Notes under the pieces: generated by a model
What the model was told of the DNA's origin: nothing
The model's database searches: none
Seen by the model: the letters and a program-made list of their open reading frames with translations, nothing else
DNA from: an uncultured Lachnospiraceae bacterium
GTDB lineage: Bacteria > Bacillota > Clostridia > Lachnospirales > Lachnospiraceae
DNA length: 64,000 nt
NCBI GenBank assembly: GCA_910579395.1
Contig: CAJTUC010000001.1
Location: forward strand, 1 to 64,000
Reading direction: 5' to 3'
In this document: in pieces, positions 15,650-23,938 of the stretch
Layout of the letters: each line of letters begins with the position of its first letter
Numbering within the stretch: the stretch's first letter is position 1
Position numbers and translations under genes: made by a program

Positions 15650-18600
15650 ATGAACACAATTCTCCGTGATATCTTTCGGGCTGTTCATGAAGGAAAATGG
15701 CTGAGCATTGTATATCATAATCAGGACGACCAGATCACAAAATACTGGATTGGGATCAGGGAGATGAATGTCCATAACCGTACGCTGGCGGTAGAGGGGC
15801 TTCATCTTGGAAAATATACGGTGGAAACATTTCAGAAGATTAAGATTGACTCCATCTTACAATCCCAGGTCGTGGAAGGATCTTATTGCCCTGTGAACGA
15901 AGCGCTGGTAAAAGATATTTATTTGAATCCACACAAATATCATTCCCTTTTTGATAACGCGGCCAATCTGAAAATATTGAGTTATCTTGAGATGTGCAAT
16001 CGTCTGGACACCGTTCCATATCTATCCGATTTCAGTCTGGTAAAATATCTGGACAGGGATAGGATTGGTGCAGGCGAGATTTATCATTTGGATGAAGAGC
16101 AGTTCCGGATAATTGTAAAGAACTTCCAACGCCGCACCGAATCGGGAGAGCGGAAAGACGGCGTTCTGCATATGGAACAGCTGGCAATGAATGTTTTAAG
16201 CATTCATATGCCAAAGGGCCTGTATGTATTGGCATACCGTAAGCTGAACCTGGATGTGAAGCAGAGGGTACTGCGGCCGGATGAGGATATTACAATCTGC
16301 ACCGAATTTACGTTAAATGGAACAAAGCAGAGCATTCGGCGTTATCTGGATGCGGATGAGTATGAGCTTCTACATGATTTTGAGGGAAATCAGGAGAAAA
16401 TTAAAGACTGCATTATGAGGCGTCTTGCGCAGCATGGCAGTAATGTAGATGATATGCCATATGTAATCGGCTTGGAAGCTGATATCGCGCTGGATCTGCA
16501 TAAAGAGTATGAGTCCATCATGAAGATGTACCAGCAGGGAGAAGCTGCGGTTCCAATCAGGGCTTTTTTTGGGGATTTACTGGAAAGACCGAGGCGGACT
16601 GCGGCCTATCCGATCGCGCTTATCGATCAGCGGATCAATATGGATCAGCTTTTGGCGATTCATAATGCTATGAAATATCCGGTGGCCTATATTCAGGGGC
16701 CGCCGGGAACAGGAAAGACCAATACCATCATCAATACGATCGTGACGGCTTTTTTTAATGAAAGAACCGTTTTATTTGCTTCCTATAATAATCATCCGAT
16801 CAACGGCGTTTATGAGAAACTCTCCGGCATCAAATATCGGGGAAAGACGATTCCTTTTCCAATCCTGCGGCTCGGTAATCACGAGAAGGTAAAAGAAGCG
16901 CTCGTCACGATGCGGCGGTTGTTTGAAGAGGTAAAAGATATCAAAGTATTTGAGGGAACGCTGGATCGGAATAAGGATGACCGGAAAAAACGGGCCCGAC
17001 GGCTGTCGGAATTGTTAAAACGATATGAAGAACTGCTTGACTTAAAAGAAAGAAAAGAAACGCTTGAACGTCTTCTGGAATATGAGAAGGGAAAAGGAGA
17101 TTCCTTTCAGATGATGTCTTTTGAGGAAGATTTGGCGACCAGACAGCGTAATCGGATTCATAAGAGAATAAAAGAGGCGGGGGAGGTTTCGGAGGAGGAA
17201 GCGATTTCCCTGATTGATGATGATACAGAAGAACTGAAAAAGTATCTTTACTATATTTCCGCAGGTTATATCCAGAAGATAAAAAGACCGCAAAATGCGG
17301 ATTTAAGGAACATTCTGGAGACGGAAGATGAAAAGATAAGAACAGAAGCTTTTGTAAAGTATCTCGGGGAGAAGGAAAATATCGTAAGACTGCAGAAAAT
17401 CTTTCCGGTGATAGCGACAACCTGCATTTCCGCCCATCGGCTGGGGGAAGCGGAACCAATGTTTGATATGGTGATCATGGACGAAGCGAGTCAGTGCAAT
17501 ACGGCTGTGTCGTTAGTGCCCATCGTGCGGGGAAGAAACCTGATGCTGGTAGGCGATCCGCAGCAGCTCAATCCGGTGATTCTGCTTGATGAAATGAACA
17601 ATGCGAAACTCAAAAAGCGGTATGCGGTATCGGATGAATATGATTACCGGAAAAATTCTGTCTATAAGACCTACCTTGCCTGTGATGCGGTGAGCGATGA
17701 GATTTTGCTGCATAACCATTACCGCTGCCATAAAAATATCATTGAGTTCAATAACCGTAAATATTATAATTCCAGGCTGAATATCATGTCGGAAAGCAAA
17801 GAAAAGCAGCCGCTCATCTATATGGATATGGAAGAATCTTCTGCGGATATAAAAAATACGGCGCCGGCGGAAGTAAAGGAAATCGTGAAGTATGCCATGC
17901 AGAACGAGGAGAAAAGTATCGGGGTTATTACACCATTTGTCAATCAGAGAAAGCTGATTGAGGAAGCATTAGAGCGGGCGAAGATAGGGAATGTCACCTG
18001 CGGGACCGTACACGCTTTTCAGGGAGATGAAAAGGACGTTGTTCTGTTTTCTACGGCGATTACCGACCAGACGCACGCCGGGAGCTATGAATGGCTGAAA
18101 AATAACAAGGAACTCATCAATGTAGCGACCTCAAGAGCCAGAGATCAGTTGATCATTTTATCCAATGGAAAAAATCTGGAGCGGCTTCATCAAAATGACA
18201 GTGAAGATGATCTGTATGAACTGGTAGAGTATGTGCGCTCCAATGGAACGGCCATGGTGACGGCGAAACAGGCGGCATCCAGAGCGTTAGGAGTCAAGCC
18301 GTTCAGCAGTGCGACAGAAGAAGCTTTTCTGGAAAATCTGACTCATGCGCTGGAAAATATCTGGCTGACGCAGAGTAAATATGCAGTGCATAGGGAAGTG
18401 GCAATCTCGCATGTTTTTATGGGCAATGAAAGTTATAATGATCTGTTTTACAACGGACGCTTTGATTTTGTTGTATATCAGAAAAATGGAAAACAGGAAA
18501 TACCGATTCTCGCGATTGAACTGGATGGAAAAGAGCATTTCGAAGATGAAGTGGTGAAAAACAGGGACAGAAAGAAAAATGCCATATGCAGCGAGCATGA

Positions 18601-18691
18601 TCTGCAGCTGATACGCGTGGAAAATTCATATGCCAGAAGATATAATTACATGAAAGAAATTCTGAGCGATTTCTTCTCTGTTATGCACTGA
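15650..18691 (+). CDS. WYL-like / SF1 helicase / DUF2726 nuclease fusion
   Basis: A protein of about 1013 residues. The first about 85 residues (KWLSIVYHNQ...TKYWIGI...TLAVEGLHLGKY) look WYL-like. A superfamily 1 DNA2/UPF1-type helicase follows: Walker A GPPGTGKT at about 350, a coiled-coil insertion (about 430-560), DEASQCN at about 611, GDPQQLNPV at about 640 and NVATSRARDQL at about 823. The last about 120 residues carry GRFDFVVYQ, AIELDGKEHFEDEV and LIRVEN, a PD-(D/E)xK-type DUF2726 nuclease. The nearby ATG at 15638 has its AAAGG only one base away, so 15650 is preferred. The domain set suggests DNA end-processing or defence; it is co-transcribed with glycosylases. Confidence 0.85.
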   Translation: MNTILRDIFRAVHEGKWLSIVYHNQDDQITKYWIGIREMNVHNRTLAVEGLHLGKYTVETFQKIKIDSILQSQVVEGSYCPVNEALVKDIYLNPHKYHSLFDNAANLKILSYLEMCNRLDTVPYLSDFSLVKYLDRDRIGAGEIYHLDEEQFRIIVKNFQRRTESGERKDGVLHMEQLAMNVLSIHMPKGLYVLAYRKLNLDVKQRVLRPDEDITICTEFTLNGTKQSIRRYLDADEYELLHDFEGNQEKIKDCIMRRLAQHGSNVDDMPYVIGLEADIALDLHKEYESIMKMYQQGEAAVPIRAFFGDLLERPRRTAAYPIALIDQRINMDQLLAIHNAMKYPVAYIQGPPGTGKTNTIINTIVTAFFNERTVLFASYNNHPINGVYEKLSGIKYRGKTIPFPILRLGNHEKVKEALVTMRRLFEEVKDIKVFEGTLDRNKDDRKKRARRLSELLKRYEELLDLKERKETLERLLEYEKGKGDSFQMMSFEEDLATRQRNRIHKRIKEAGEVSEEEAISLIDDDTEELKKYLYYISAGYIQKIKRPQNADLRNILETEDEKIRTEAFVKYLGEKENIVRLQKIFPVIATTCISAHRLGEAEPMFDMVIMDEASQCNTAVSLVPIVRGRNLMLVGDPQQLNPVILLDEMNNAKLKKRYAVSDEYDYRKNSVYKTYLACDAVSDEILLHNHYRCHKNIIEFNNRKYYNSRLNIMSESKEKQPLIYMDMEESSADIKNTAPAEVKEIVKYAMQNEEKSIGVITPFVNQRKLIEEALERAKIGNVTCGTVHAFQGDEKDVVLFSTAITDQTHAGSYEWLKNNKELINVATSRARDQLIILSNGKNLERLHQNDSEDDLYELVEYVRSNGTAMVTAKQAASRALGVKPFSSATEEAFLENLTHALENIWLTQSKYAVHREVAISHVFMGNESYNDLFYNGRFDFVVYQKNGKQEIPILAIELDGKEHFEDEVVKNRDRKKNAICSEHDLQLIRVENSYARRYNYMKEILSDFFSVMH

Positions 18692-18769
18692 TTGTTTATG
18701 ACGGCCGGAACATTTGCTGAAAATGCGCGGGTATCCGATTTTTTAAGAATATGGAAAGGAATTTTACCT

Positions 18770-19339
18770 ATGGAAAATACGAATATGGAATGGACAGACG
18801 GAAAAACAAGGTGCTTTTGGGCGAATCCGAAAAATGCACGGTATGTACGTTATCATGACGAAGAGTGGGGGGTTCCCGTATACGATGACCATAAGCTGTT
18901 CGAAATGCTGATACTGGAATGCTTTCAGGCGGGGCTTTCCTGGGAATGCGTGCTTAATAAGCAGGAGGCTTTCCGAAAGGCCTTTGATGATTTTGATCTG
19001 GAAAAAGTCTGTGCGTATGACGAGGCCTATATGGAAAAGCTGCGGGAAAATCCCGGTATTATACGAAACAGGCTGAAAATACAGGCTGCAGTCGGCAATG
19101 CGAAAGTATTTCGGGAAATCCAGAAGGAGTATCAGGGATTTTCCAATTATCTGTGGCACTTTAGCGGCGGGAAAGTTATTTATGAAACGGGAATGACGAG
19201 TTCGGCGCTTTCCGATACAATATCGAAGGATTTGAAAAAGCGTGGTATGAAATTCGTGGGAACAACGATCATTTATGCTTATCTGCAGGCGGTCGGCATT
19301 ATCTATTCCCATGAAAAGAACTGCTTCCTGTGTCGATAG
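18770..19339 (+). CDS. tag: DNA-3-methyladenine glycosylase I
   Basis: A 189-residue Tag-type HhH glycosylase that removes 3-methyladenine. The family zinc-binding Cys/His set is visible (RCFWANP near the N-terminus and HEKNCFLCR at the C-terminus), as are YHDEEWGVP and LILECFQAGLSWECVLNK. The start at 18770 has AAAGGAA upstream; the open extension before it is unsupported. Last gene of the four-gene unit, 78 bases after the helicase-nuclease and 20 bases before the terminator. Confidence 0.93.
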   Translation: MENTNMEWTDGKTRCFWANPKNARYVRYHDEEWGVPVYDDHKLFEMLILECFQAGLSWECVLNKQEAFRKAFDDFDLEKVCAYDEAYMEKLRENPGIIRNRLKIQAAVGNAKVFREIQKEYQGFSNYLWHFSGGKVIYETGMTSSALSDTISKDLKKRGMKFVGTTIIYAYLQAVGIIYSHEKNCFLCR

Positions 19340-19359
19340 CTTTTTTGTGAGGATAATAA

Positions 19360-19400
19360 AAACCGGGAAACAATGAATCAAAATAATTGTTTCCCGGTTT
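19360..19400. terminator. Bidirectional Rho-independent terminator
   Basis: AAACCGGGAAACAAT (19360-19374) pairs perfectly with 19386-19400 around an 11-base loop, with A- and T-rich flanks on both sides. It separates the convergent glycosylase unit and the chemoreceptor gene. Confidence 0.85.
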
Positions 19401-19482
19401 ATATCGTTGTTTTAATAAGCTGTCTCTTTTTCCTACTTATCACCGTTTAGCCTAATGCACTTTTTGTCATCTGCATTTCGTT

Positions 19483-21171
19483 TCATGATTTTAATTTAAA
19501 CTGATTAACGAGTTCTTCTAGTGTAGATGCCTGTGCGGACAATTCTTCGCTGGTAGCAGAGGTTTCCTGTGCGGCTGCCGAGTTGTTCTGTATGACCTCT
19601 GCGATCTGCTCTACGCCTTCTTCCAGCTGTTTCATGGAATCGGCCTGTGTTTCGGAGAGATCGCTGATTTCCTTCGTGGATTGTGCCAGCATCTTTATGC
19701 CGTCAATAACGCTTGCGATTGCTGTAGTAGTTTTCTCGGTAATTTCATTTCCGATTTCAATCTCATGAATGGAATTTTCAATCAGTTTTCTTGTATTAAC
19801 TGCTGCTGTTGCACTGTCGGCGGCCAGTTTTCCAATCTGGTCTGCGACAACGGCAAATCCTCTTCCGGCTTCGCCAGCCCTTGCAGCTTCTATGGAAGCG
19901 TTTAAGGAAAGGAGATTTGTCTGGGATGCAATATCCTCAATTTCAGCAATAATGTTTGCGATTTCTTTTGAGGTATCATTAATGCGCCGCATTGCCTTTG
20001 TTAATTCCCGGATGTCTTCACTGCTCCTGCCAGCTTCTACTGCGAATTCTTTCGCATCCGCATGGGACTTGTTCGCCTTATCCGAGGTATTGACTACGGC
20101 GTCCGTGATATTCTGAATCGTTGCCGTTAATTCTTCGACGGAAGCAGCCTGATCGGTCGCGCCTTCTGCCAGTGTCTGTGCGCTTTCTGCCATCTGGCTT
20201 GCACCCAGCGAAACCGATTCGGCGGACTCGTTGATTCTTTGAAGCGTATCGCTCAAAGAAGTAATGATCTGCTCAAGCGCGTTGCTCAATGTAACAAAAT
20301 CGCCCTTAAAATCAACATCCGTGGAAATATCGAAATTTCCATTTGAGATTTCGCCAAGTCCCCTGTCAAGTTCATTGATGTACAGTTTCATCATAGCGGT
20401 CGCGCTATTAAAGGATTCCGTCATTTCTCCGATTTCGTCAGGATACATTTTCTCGATATCGATATCCAGATTGCCTTTGGCGAGCATCAAAGAGGCATCA
20501 TGCACATGTGAGATTGGCTCTGAAAGCAGACTGGCCAGCAGTTTTGCCAATCTGGACGCGATAATGGATGCAATGACGATGACGATCACCATGATTCCGA
20601 TAATGATACAGGTCTGAATCTGTAAACGCGCTGATACGGCATTGCCTGTATCCACATTCAAATCAATCAAACCTTCTACTGCGTCTGTTAATTTCTTTAA
20701 AGTAGGTTTCCCATCTGTGAGGAGCAGTTCCAAGGCTTCTTCATTCTGATTGGTGACTGCAAGCTCTTCGACTTCTGCAAAAATAGAACGGTATTCCGGC
20801 AGGACCTCTGAGATAATTTGAATGTATTCCTTCTCTTCGGCTGTCTTGCAATGCTGCACCATTATCGTAACAGCTTCGTTCGTGATTTCCTGTACCTCCC
20901 TCAATTCAGTAATTGACTCCTGAATTGCTGCATCATCCTCCAGAAGGATCATTTCCCTTACAATAGAAGGTTCTTTGTTCAGGTATGTACTGAAGATACC
21001 GATCTCACCCTGGGAAAATCCGTTGTTGATCAGGGCGTTGCTGTATTGGATATTGTTGACTAAAAGAAAGATCAGCCCCAGAATACCTGAAATGCTTGCT
21101 ACGAGTACGACCAGCGTAAGGCAGAATCTCAGCTTGTCTCCTACTTTCATTTGTTTAATTTTATCGATCAT
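19483..21171 (-). CDS. Methyl-accepting chemotaxis protein
   Basis: A 562-residue chemoreceptor. Membrane span 1 is at about residues 15-36, a four-helix-bundle sensor of about 145 residues lies outside, span 2 is at about 187-208, then HAMP and the long signalling coiled coil. The conserved hairpin tip IEDIASQTNLLSLNASIEAARAGEAGRGFAVVADQIG-type region is intact (A-R-A-G-E-A-G-R-G-F). It would signal to CheA/CheW, which are not in this window. GGAG precedes the ATG. Ends about 80 bases from the shared terminator. Confidence 0.93.
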   Translation of the reverse strand: MIDKIKQMKVGDKLRFCLTLVVLVASISGILGLIFLLVNNIQYSNALINNGFSQGEIGIFSTYLNKEPSIVREMILLEDDAAIQESITELREVQEITNEAVTIMVQHCKTAEEKEYIQIISEVLPEYRSIFAEVEELAVTNQNEEALELLLTDGKPTLKKLTDAVEGLIDLNVDTGNAVSARLQIQTCIIIGIMVIVIVIASIIASRLAKLLASLLSEPISHVHDASLMLAKGNLDIDIEKMYPDEIGEMTESFNSATAMMKLYINELDRGLGEISNGNFDISTDVDFKGDFVTLSNALEQIITSLSDTLQRINESAESVSLGASQMAESAQTLAEGATDQAASVEELTATIQNITDAVVNTSDKANKSHADAKEFAVEAGRSSEDIRELTKAMRRINDTSKEIANIIAEIEDIASQTNLLSLNASIEAARAGEAGRGFAVVADQIGKLAADSATAAVNTRKLIENSIHEIEIGNEITEKTTTAIASVIDGIKMLAQSTKEISDLSETQADSMKQLEEGVEQIAEVIQNNSAAAQETSATSEELSAQASTLEELVNQFKLKS

Positions 21172-21295
21172 ATAAATTTTTGTTCTCCTTTTTTATAAAT
21201 ATATTTCCTTCGGAGTAGCTTAAATACAACAATATTTTGATGTCAAGGTTCAAATTCCAATATCATTAGGAATAAACAATGATTAAAGTAATTAA

Positions 21296-21323
21296 ATTAT
21301 AGCACCTTTGGTCGAAAAAGCAA
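21296..21323 (-). promoter_or_regulatory. Predicted sigma-A promoter of chemoreceptor
   Basis: Minus strand: TTGCTT, 16-base spacer, TATAAT, about 125 bases before the start codon. A TTGACA in the leader is not followed by a good -10. Confidence 0.5.
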
Positions 21324-21369
21324 CTATAACGTCTGAATAATGATAAAAACTGTGCAAAATGCACAAAAG

Positions 21370-21416
21370 AAATTTAGCTCTGACTATTGATAGAGCGTAC
21401 AGACCAAGCTAAATTT
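21370..21416 (+). promoter_or_regulatory. Mutually exclusive hairpins upstream of LytTR gene
   Basis: AAATTTAGCT (21370-21379) can pair with AGCTAAATTT (21407-21416), which runs into TTT; alternatively GCTCT (21377-21381) can pair with AGAGC just inside it. The two overlap and exclude one another. This is weak, AU-rich and only suggestive of attenuation. Confidence 0.3.
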
Positions 21417-21467
21417 TTAACACAACTTCAATCAAAAAAGCGGGTAAGATTTCATGTTAAATTTTAA

Positions 21468-21588
21468 ATGTTGTTATATAGATTCGGGTACAACAAAATG
21501 TTGTTTGATGAAACACTGTAAAAGGTAATAAAATGATAATAACTACAATACTATGTTGTAAATGGGAAATTGCGATTATGGATGTTGT
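21468..21588 (+). promoter_or_regulatory. Four ATGTTGT direct repeats, helically phased
   Basis: ATGTTGT begins at 21468, 21498, 21553 and 21582, spaced 30, 55 and 29 bases (near multiples of a helical turn). The last one overlaps the likely -10 area (TAGAATATAAAA). LytTR regulators bind direct repeats with a GTT core, so autoregulation by the adjacent LytTR protein is possible. Confidence 0.45.
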
Positions 21589-21629
21589 AGAATATAAAAG
21601 ACGGCGCTAATAGCAAGAGGATGAAAGTA

Positions 21630-22364
21630 ATGGAATATACAGGCGATGAATTATTCTGGATAGCGATATGCGATGATGAAAAGGATAGCATAGGAAAAAT
21701 AAAAGAGATTCTCCTGGAAGGTGAAGTGGAGCCGGGCGAGTTTAAAATATCGGTTTTTCCGTCAGGGACGGCGTTGATGAGTGCAAATATAAGCAGATAT
21801 GATCTGCTTATATTAGATATGGTATTTCCGGGAGAGAACGGCAGAGAGATTGCTTATGAATACAGAAACAAAAATAAAGATGGCATATTCGTATTCTGTA
21901 CAGGAAAAGCATCGCCGATTCCGGAAGATTTCTGTCTTGGTCCTTATCGCTTTATGAGAAAAGAATACCCGCGGAGATTGCGGAGAGATTTGCTGGAAAC
22001 AGTAGAAGAAATGTATAGACGGAGAATCAAATCCCGTTTGAAAGTGACGGAAGGCAAAACGACCATTATGCTTCAGATAGAAGATATTCTTTATTTGGAA
22101 ATCGCGAAGAGCGGAAGCTATATTTACTATTATAAGAAATCTGGTGAACTGTGTACCGTCAAAGTGAAAGAAAAGCCCAGAGAGTTGTATCCGTATTTAT
22201 TCGCTTATGGATTCGAGTTTGCGCATAACAGTTATCTGGTCAACTGCCATTATCTGCATAAATGGAACAGCCGTGAACTGGAACTGGTGAATGGAAAGTG
22301 CCTGAGCGTCAGCAGAGCCAGGGAAAAGAAGTTCGCGGAAGCGGCTATGAAGTACATTGTATAA
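21630..22364 (+). CDS. LytTR-type response regulator
   Basis: A 244-residue response regulator: receiver domain (CDDEKDS acidic pocket, phospho-acceptor Asp in YDLLILDMVFPGENG) then LytTR DNA-binding domain (about 140-244, with EDILYLEIAKSGSYIYYY and FEFAHNSYLVNCHYLHKW). The ATG at 21630 has AGAGG nine bases upstream. There is no partner kinase directly adjacent; the GHKL kinases at 23931 or 26518 are candidates. It precedes a glycosyltransferase, suggesting control of surface polysaccharide genes. Confidence 0.88.
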   Translation: MEYTGDELFWIAICDDEKDSIGKIKEILLEGEVEPGEFKISVFPSGTALMSANISRYDLLILDMVFPGENGREIAYEYRNKNKDGIFVFCTGKASPIPEDFCLGPYRFMRKEYPRRLRRDLLETVEEMYRRRIKSRLKVTEGKTTIMLQIEDILYLEIAKSGSYIYYYKKSGELCTVKVKEKPRELYPYLFAYGFEFAHNSYLVNCHYLHKWNSRELELVNGKCLSVSRAREKKFAEAAMKYIV

Positions 22365-22380
22365 AATAGCGAACAGGGAA

Positions 22381-22409
22381 TTGTAAGTTGTATTCAAATA
22401 AGGTAAAAT
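22381..22409 (+). promoter_or_regulatory. Predicted sigma-A promoter of GT2 gene
   Basis: TTGTAA, 17-base spacer, TAAAAT, 38 bases before the glycosyltransferase start. Confidence 0.5.
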
Positions 22410-22446
22410 TGAGTCTTGAAAAGAAAATCTGATAATGAGAGGTTTC

Positions 22447-23184
22447 ATGATGTACAAGGTATCTTTATTGCTTACAACTTATAATTGTATGGTGAATTTG
22501 CCAATCACATTGAAAAGTATACAGATTCAGACCTATCCATCGATAGAAGTTATCATTGTTGACGGATGTTCGACAGACGGAACACTTACACTCATCCAGC
22601 AGTTTGCAGAGAACAGCGGTCTGGAAGTGAAGTGGATATCTGAACCGGATAAAGGCCTTTATGATGCCATGAATAAAGCATATCGCATGAGCACGGGAGA
22701 TATTATTGCCGTTTGCAATGACCGGTTGAGTGAAAAGGATGCTGTCGCCATTTTTGTAGAAGCAATTGAGTCTGCCGGAGAGGACTGTGTCGGTGCACAT
22801 TCCGATCTGGTGTATTTGGAAGGTGATAAGCAGATTCGAAGTTGGCATATGGGGCAGGGCAATATCCGGCAGGGATGGATGCCTGGTCATCCTGCTTTAT
22901 ATCTGAAGCGGGAAATATACGAAAAATATGGTCAATATGACATTTCCTATCGCCTCGCGGCGGACTACGAATTTATGGTGCGCTTTTTAAAAGACAGAGA
23001 AAACCGGCTTGTGTATATACCAAGAGTATTGATTCTTATGTTTTACGGCGGGACGAGTAATGCAGGTCTTCGTAATTACCTTCTTTCTTTTAAAGAGGGT
23101 TATATGGCGTTGCGGAAAAACGGTGTCAAATATCCGCTTATGATCACATTGAGAAGGACATGGAAGGTCCTGCGTCAATTTTAA
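22447..23184 (+). CDS. Glycosyltransferase family 2 (WcaA-like)
   Basis: A 246-residue cytoplasmic GT-A enzyme. N-terminal SLLLTTYNCMVNLPITLKSI, VIIVDGCSTDGT and the acceptor-site region (SYRLAADYEFMVRFL) are as in colanic acid-type GT2 enzymes. The DxD position reads VCNDRL, an atypical metal-site sequence. GAGAGG lies just before the ATG at 22447. It transfers a sugar from a nucleotide donor to a lipid-linked or polysaccharide acceptor; the sugar is unknown. Confidence 0.85.
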   Translation: MMYKVSLLLTTYNCMVNLPITLKSIQIQTYPSIEVIIVDGCSTDGTLTLIQQFAENSGLEVKWISEPDKGLYDAMNKAYRMSTGDIIAVCNDRLSEKDAVAIFVEAIESAGEDCVGAHSDLVYLEGDKQIRSWHMGQGNIRQGWMPGHPALYLKREIYEKYGQYDISYRLAADYEFMVRFLKDRENRLVYIPRVLILMFYGGTSNAGLRNYLLSFKEGYMALRKNGVKYPLMITLRRTWKVLRQF

Positions 23185-23212
23185 TACTGATTTACGAAAG
23201 AGAAGCACAACG

Positions 23213-23938
23213 ATGAAAACAGTTCTGATTGTAGAAGATAATGTTAGAAGCATGGAGATGCTTGTCAAAATTATAAAAAATCTTAGAACTGATGTAGAAG
23301 TTAAGACCGCTTCCAGTCTGGAAGAGGCCGCCGTTCTGGCAATGAAGTACAATATCGATTTATTTATGTTAGATATCATTCTGAATTCTTCTAATCCCGG
23401 TGATGTGTCAGGGATGAAACTCGCTGAGCAGATTCGTAGTTTACCAAAATATAAATATACGCCGATTATTTTCATTACAGCGTTGGAAGACCCTGAACTG
23501 CACGCATACAGTGATATTCATTGTTATTGCTATGTAGAAAAGCCCTATGATGTGGAGAAGGTTTCTAACGTTATTTTAGAAGCGCTGGAGTTTCCGGTGG
23601 TCCATAGCGAACCGCAGAACATATTCTTTCGTAAAGACGGAATACTCTACAAAAAGGAAATCTCCGAAATTCTTTATATCGAAAACAGCAGAGCCGGACA
23701 GACAGTCTACTGTACGAACGGCAACCTGAAGCTGCCCTATAAACCAAACAGAAAAATCCTCGAAGAACTTGCTTCAGACAGGTTTATCCAATGCAGCCGC
23801 TACCATATCATCAATCGGGATTATATCGACAGAATCGATACCGTGAACCGTTATATCCGCTTAAAGGGCCTGAGAACGCAGATTGAGATTGGGAATTCAT
23901 ATAAAAAGAAGTTTTTGGGAGAGGTTATGGATGAGTAA
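23213..23938 (+). CDS. LytTR-type response regulator (AgrA-like)
   Basis: A 241-residue regulator with receiver domain (VLIVEDN; phospho-Asp in IDLFMLDIIL; conserved Lys in CYVEKPYD) and C-terminal LytTR domain (about 135-241). Its stop overlaps the start of the GHKL kinase by 8 bases (ATGAGTAA), the classic arrangement of an agrA/agrC-like pair. The agrBD genes read towards it from the minus strand, so it is the best candidate for the response regulator of that peptide system. Confidence 0.88.
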   Translation: MKTVLIVEDNVRSMEMLVKIIKNLRTDVEVKTASSLEEAAVLAMKYNIDLFMLDIILNSSNPGDVSGMKLAEQIRSLPKYKYTPIIFITALEDPELHAYSDIHCYCYVEKPYDVEKVSNVILEALEFPVVHSEPQNIFFRKDGILYKKEISEILYIENSRAGQTVYCTNGNLKLPYKPNRKILEELASDRFIQCSRYHIINRDYIDRIDTVNRYIRLKGLRTQIEIGNSYKKKFLGEVMDE

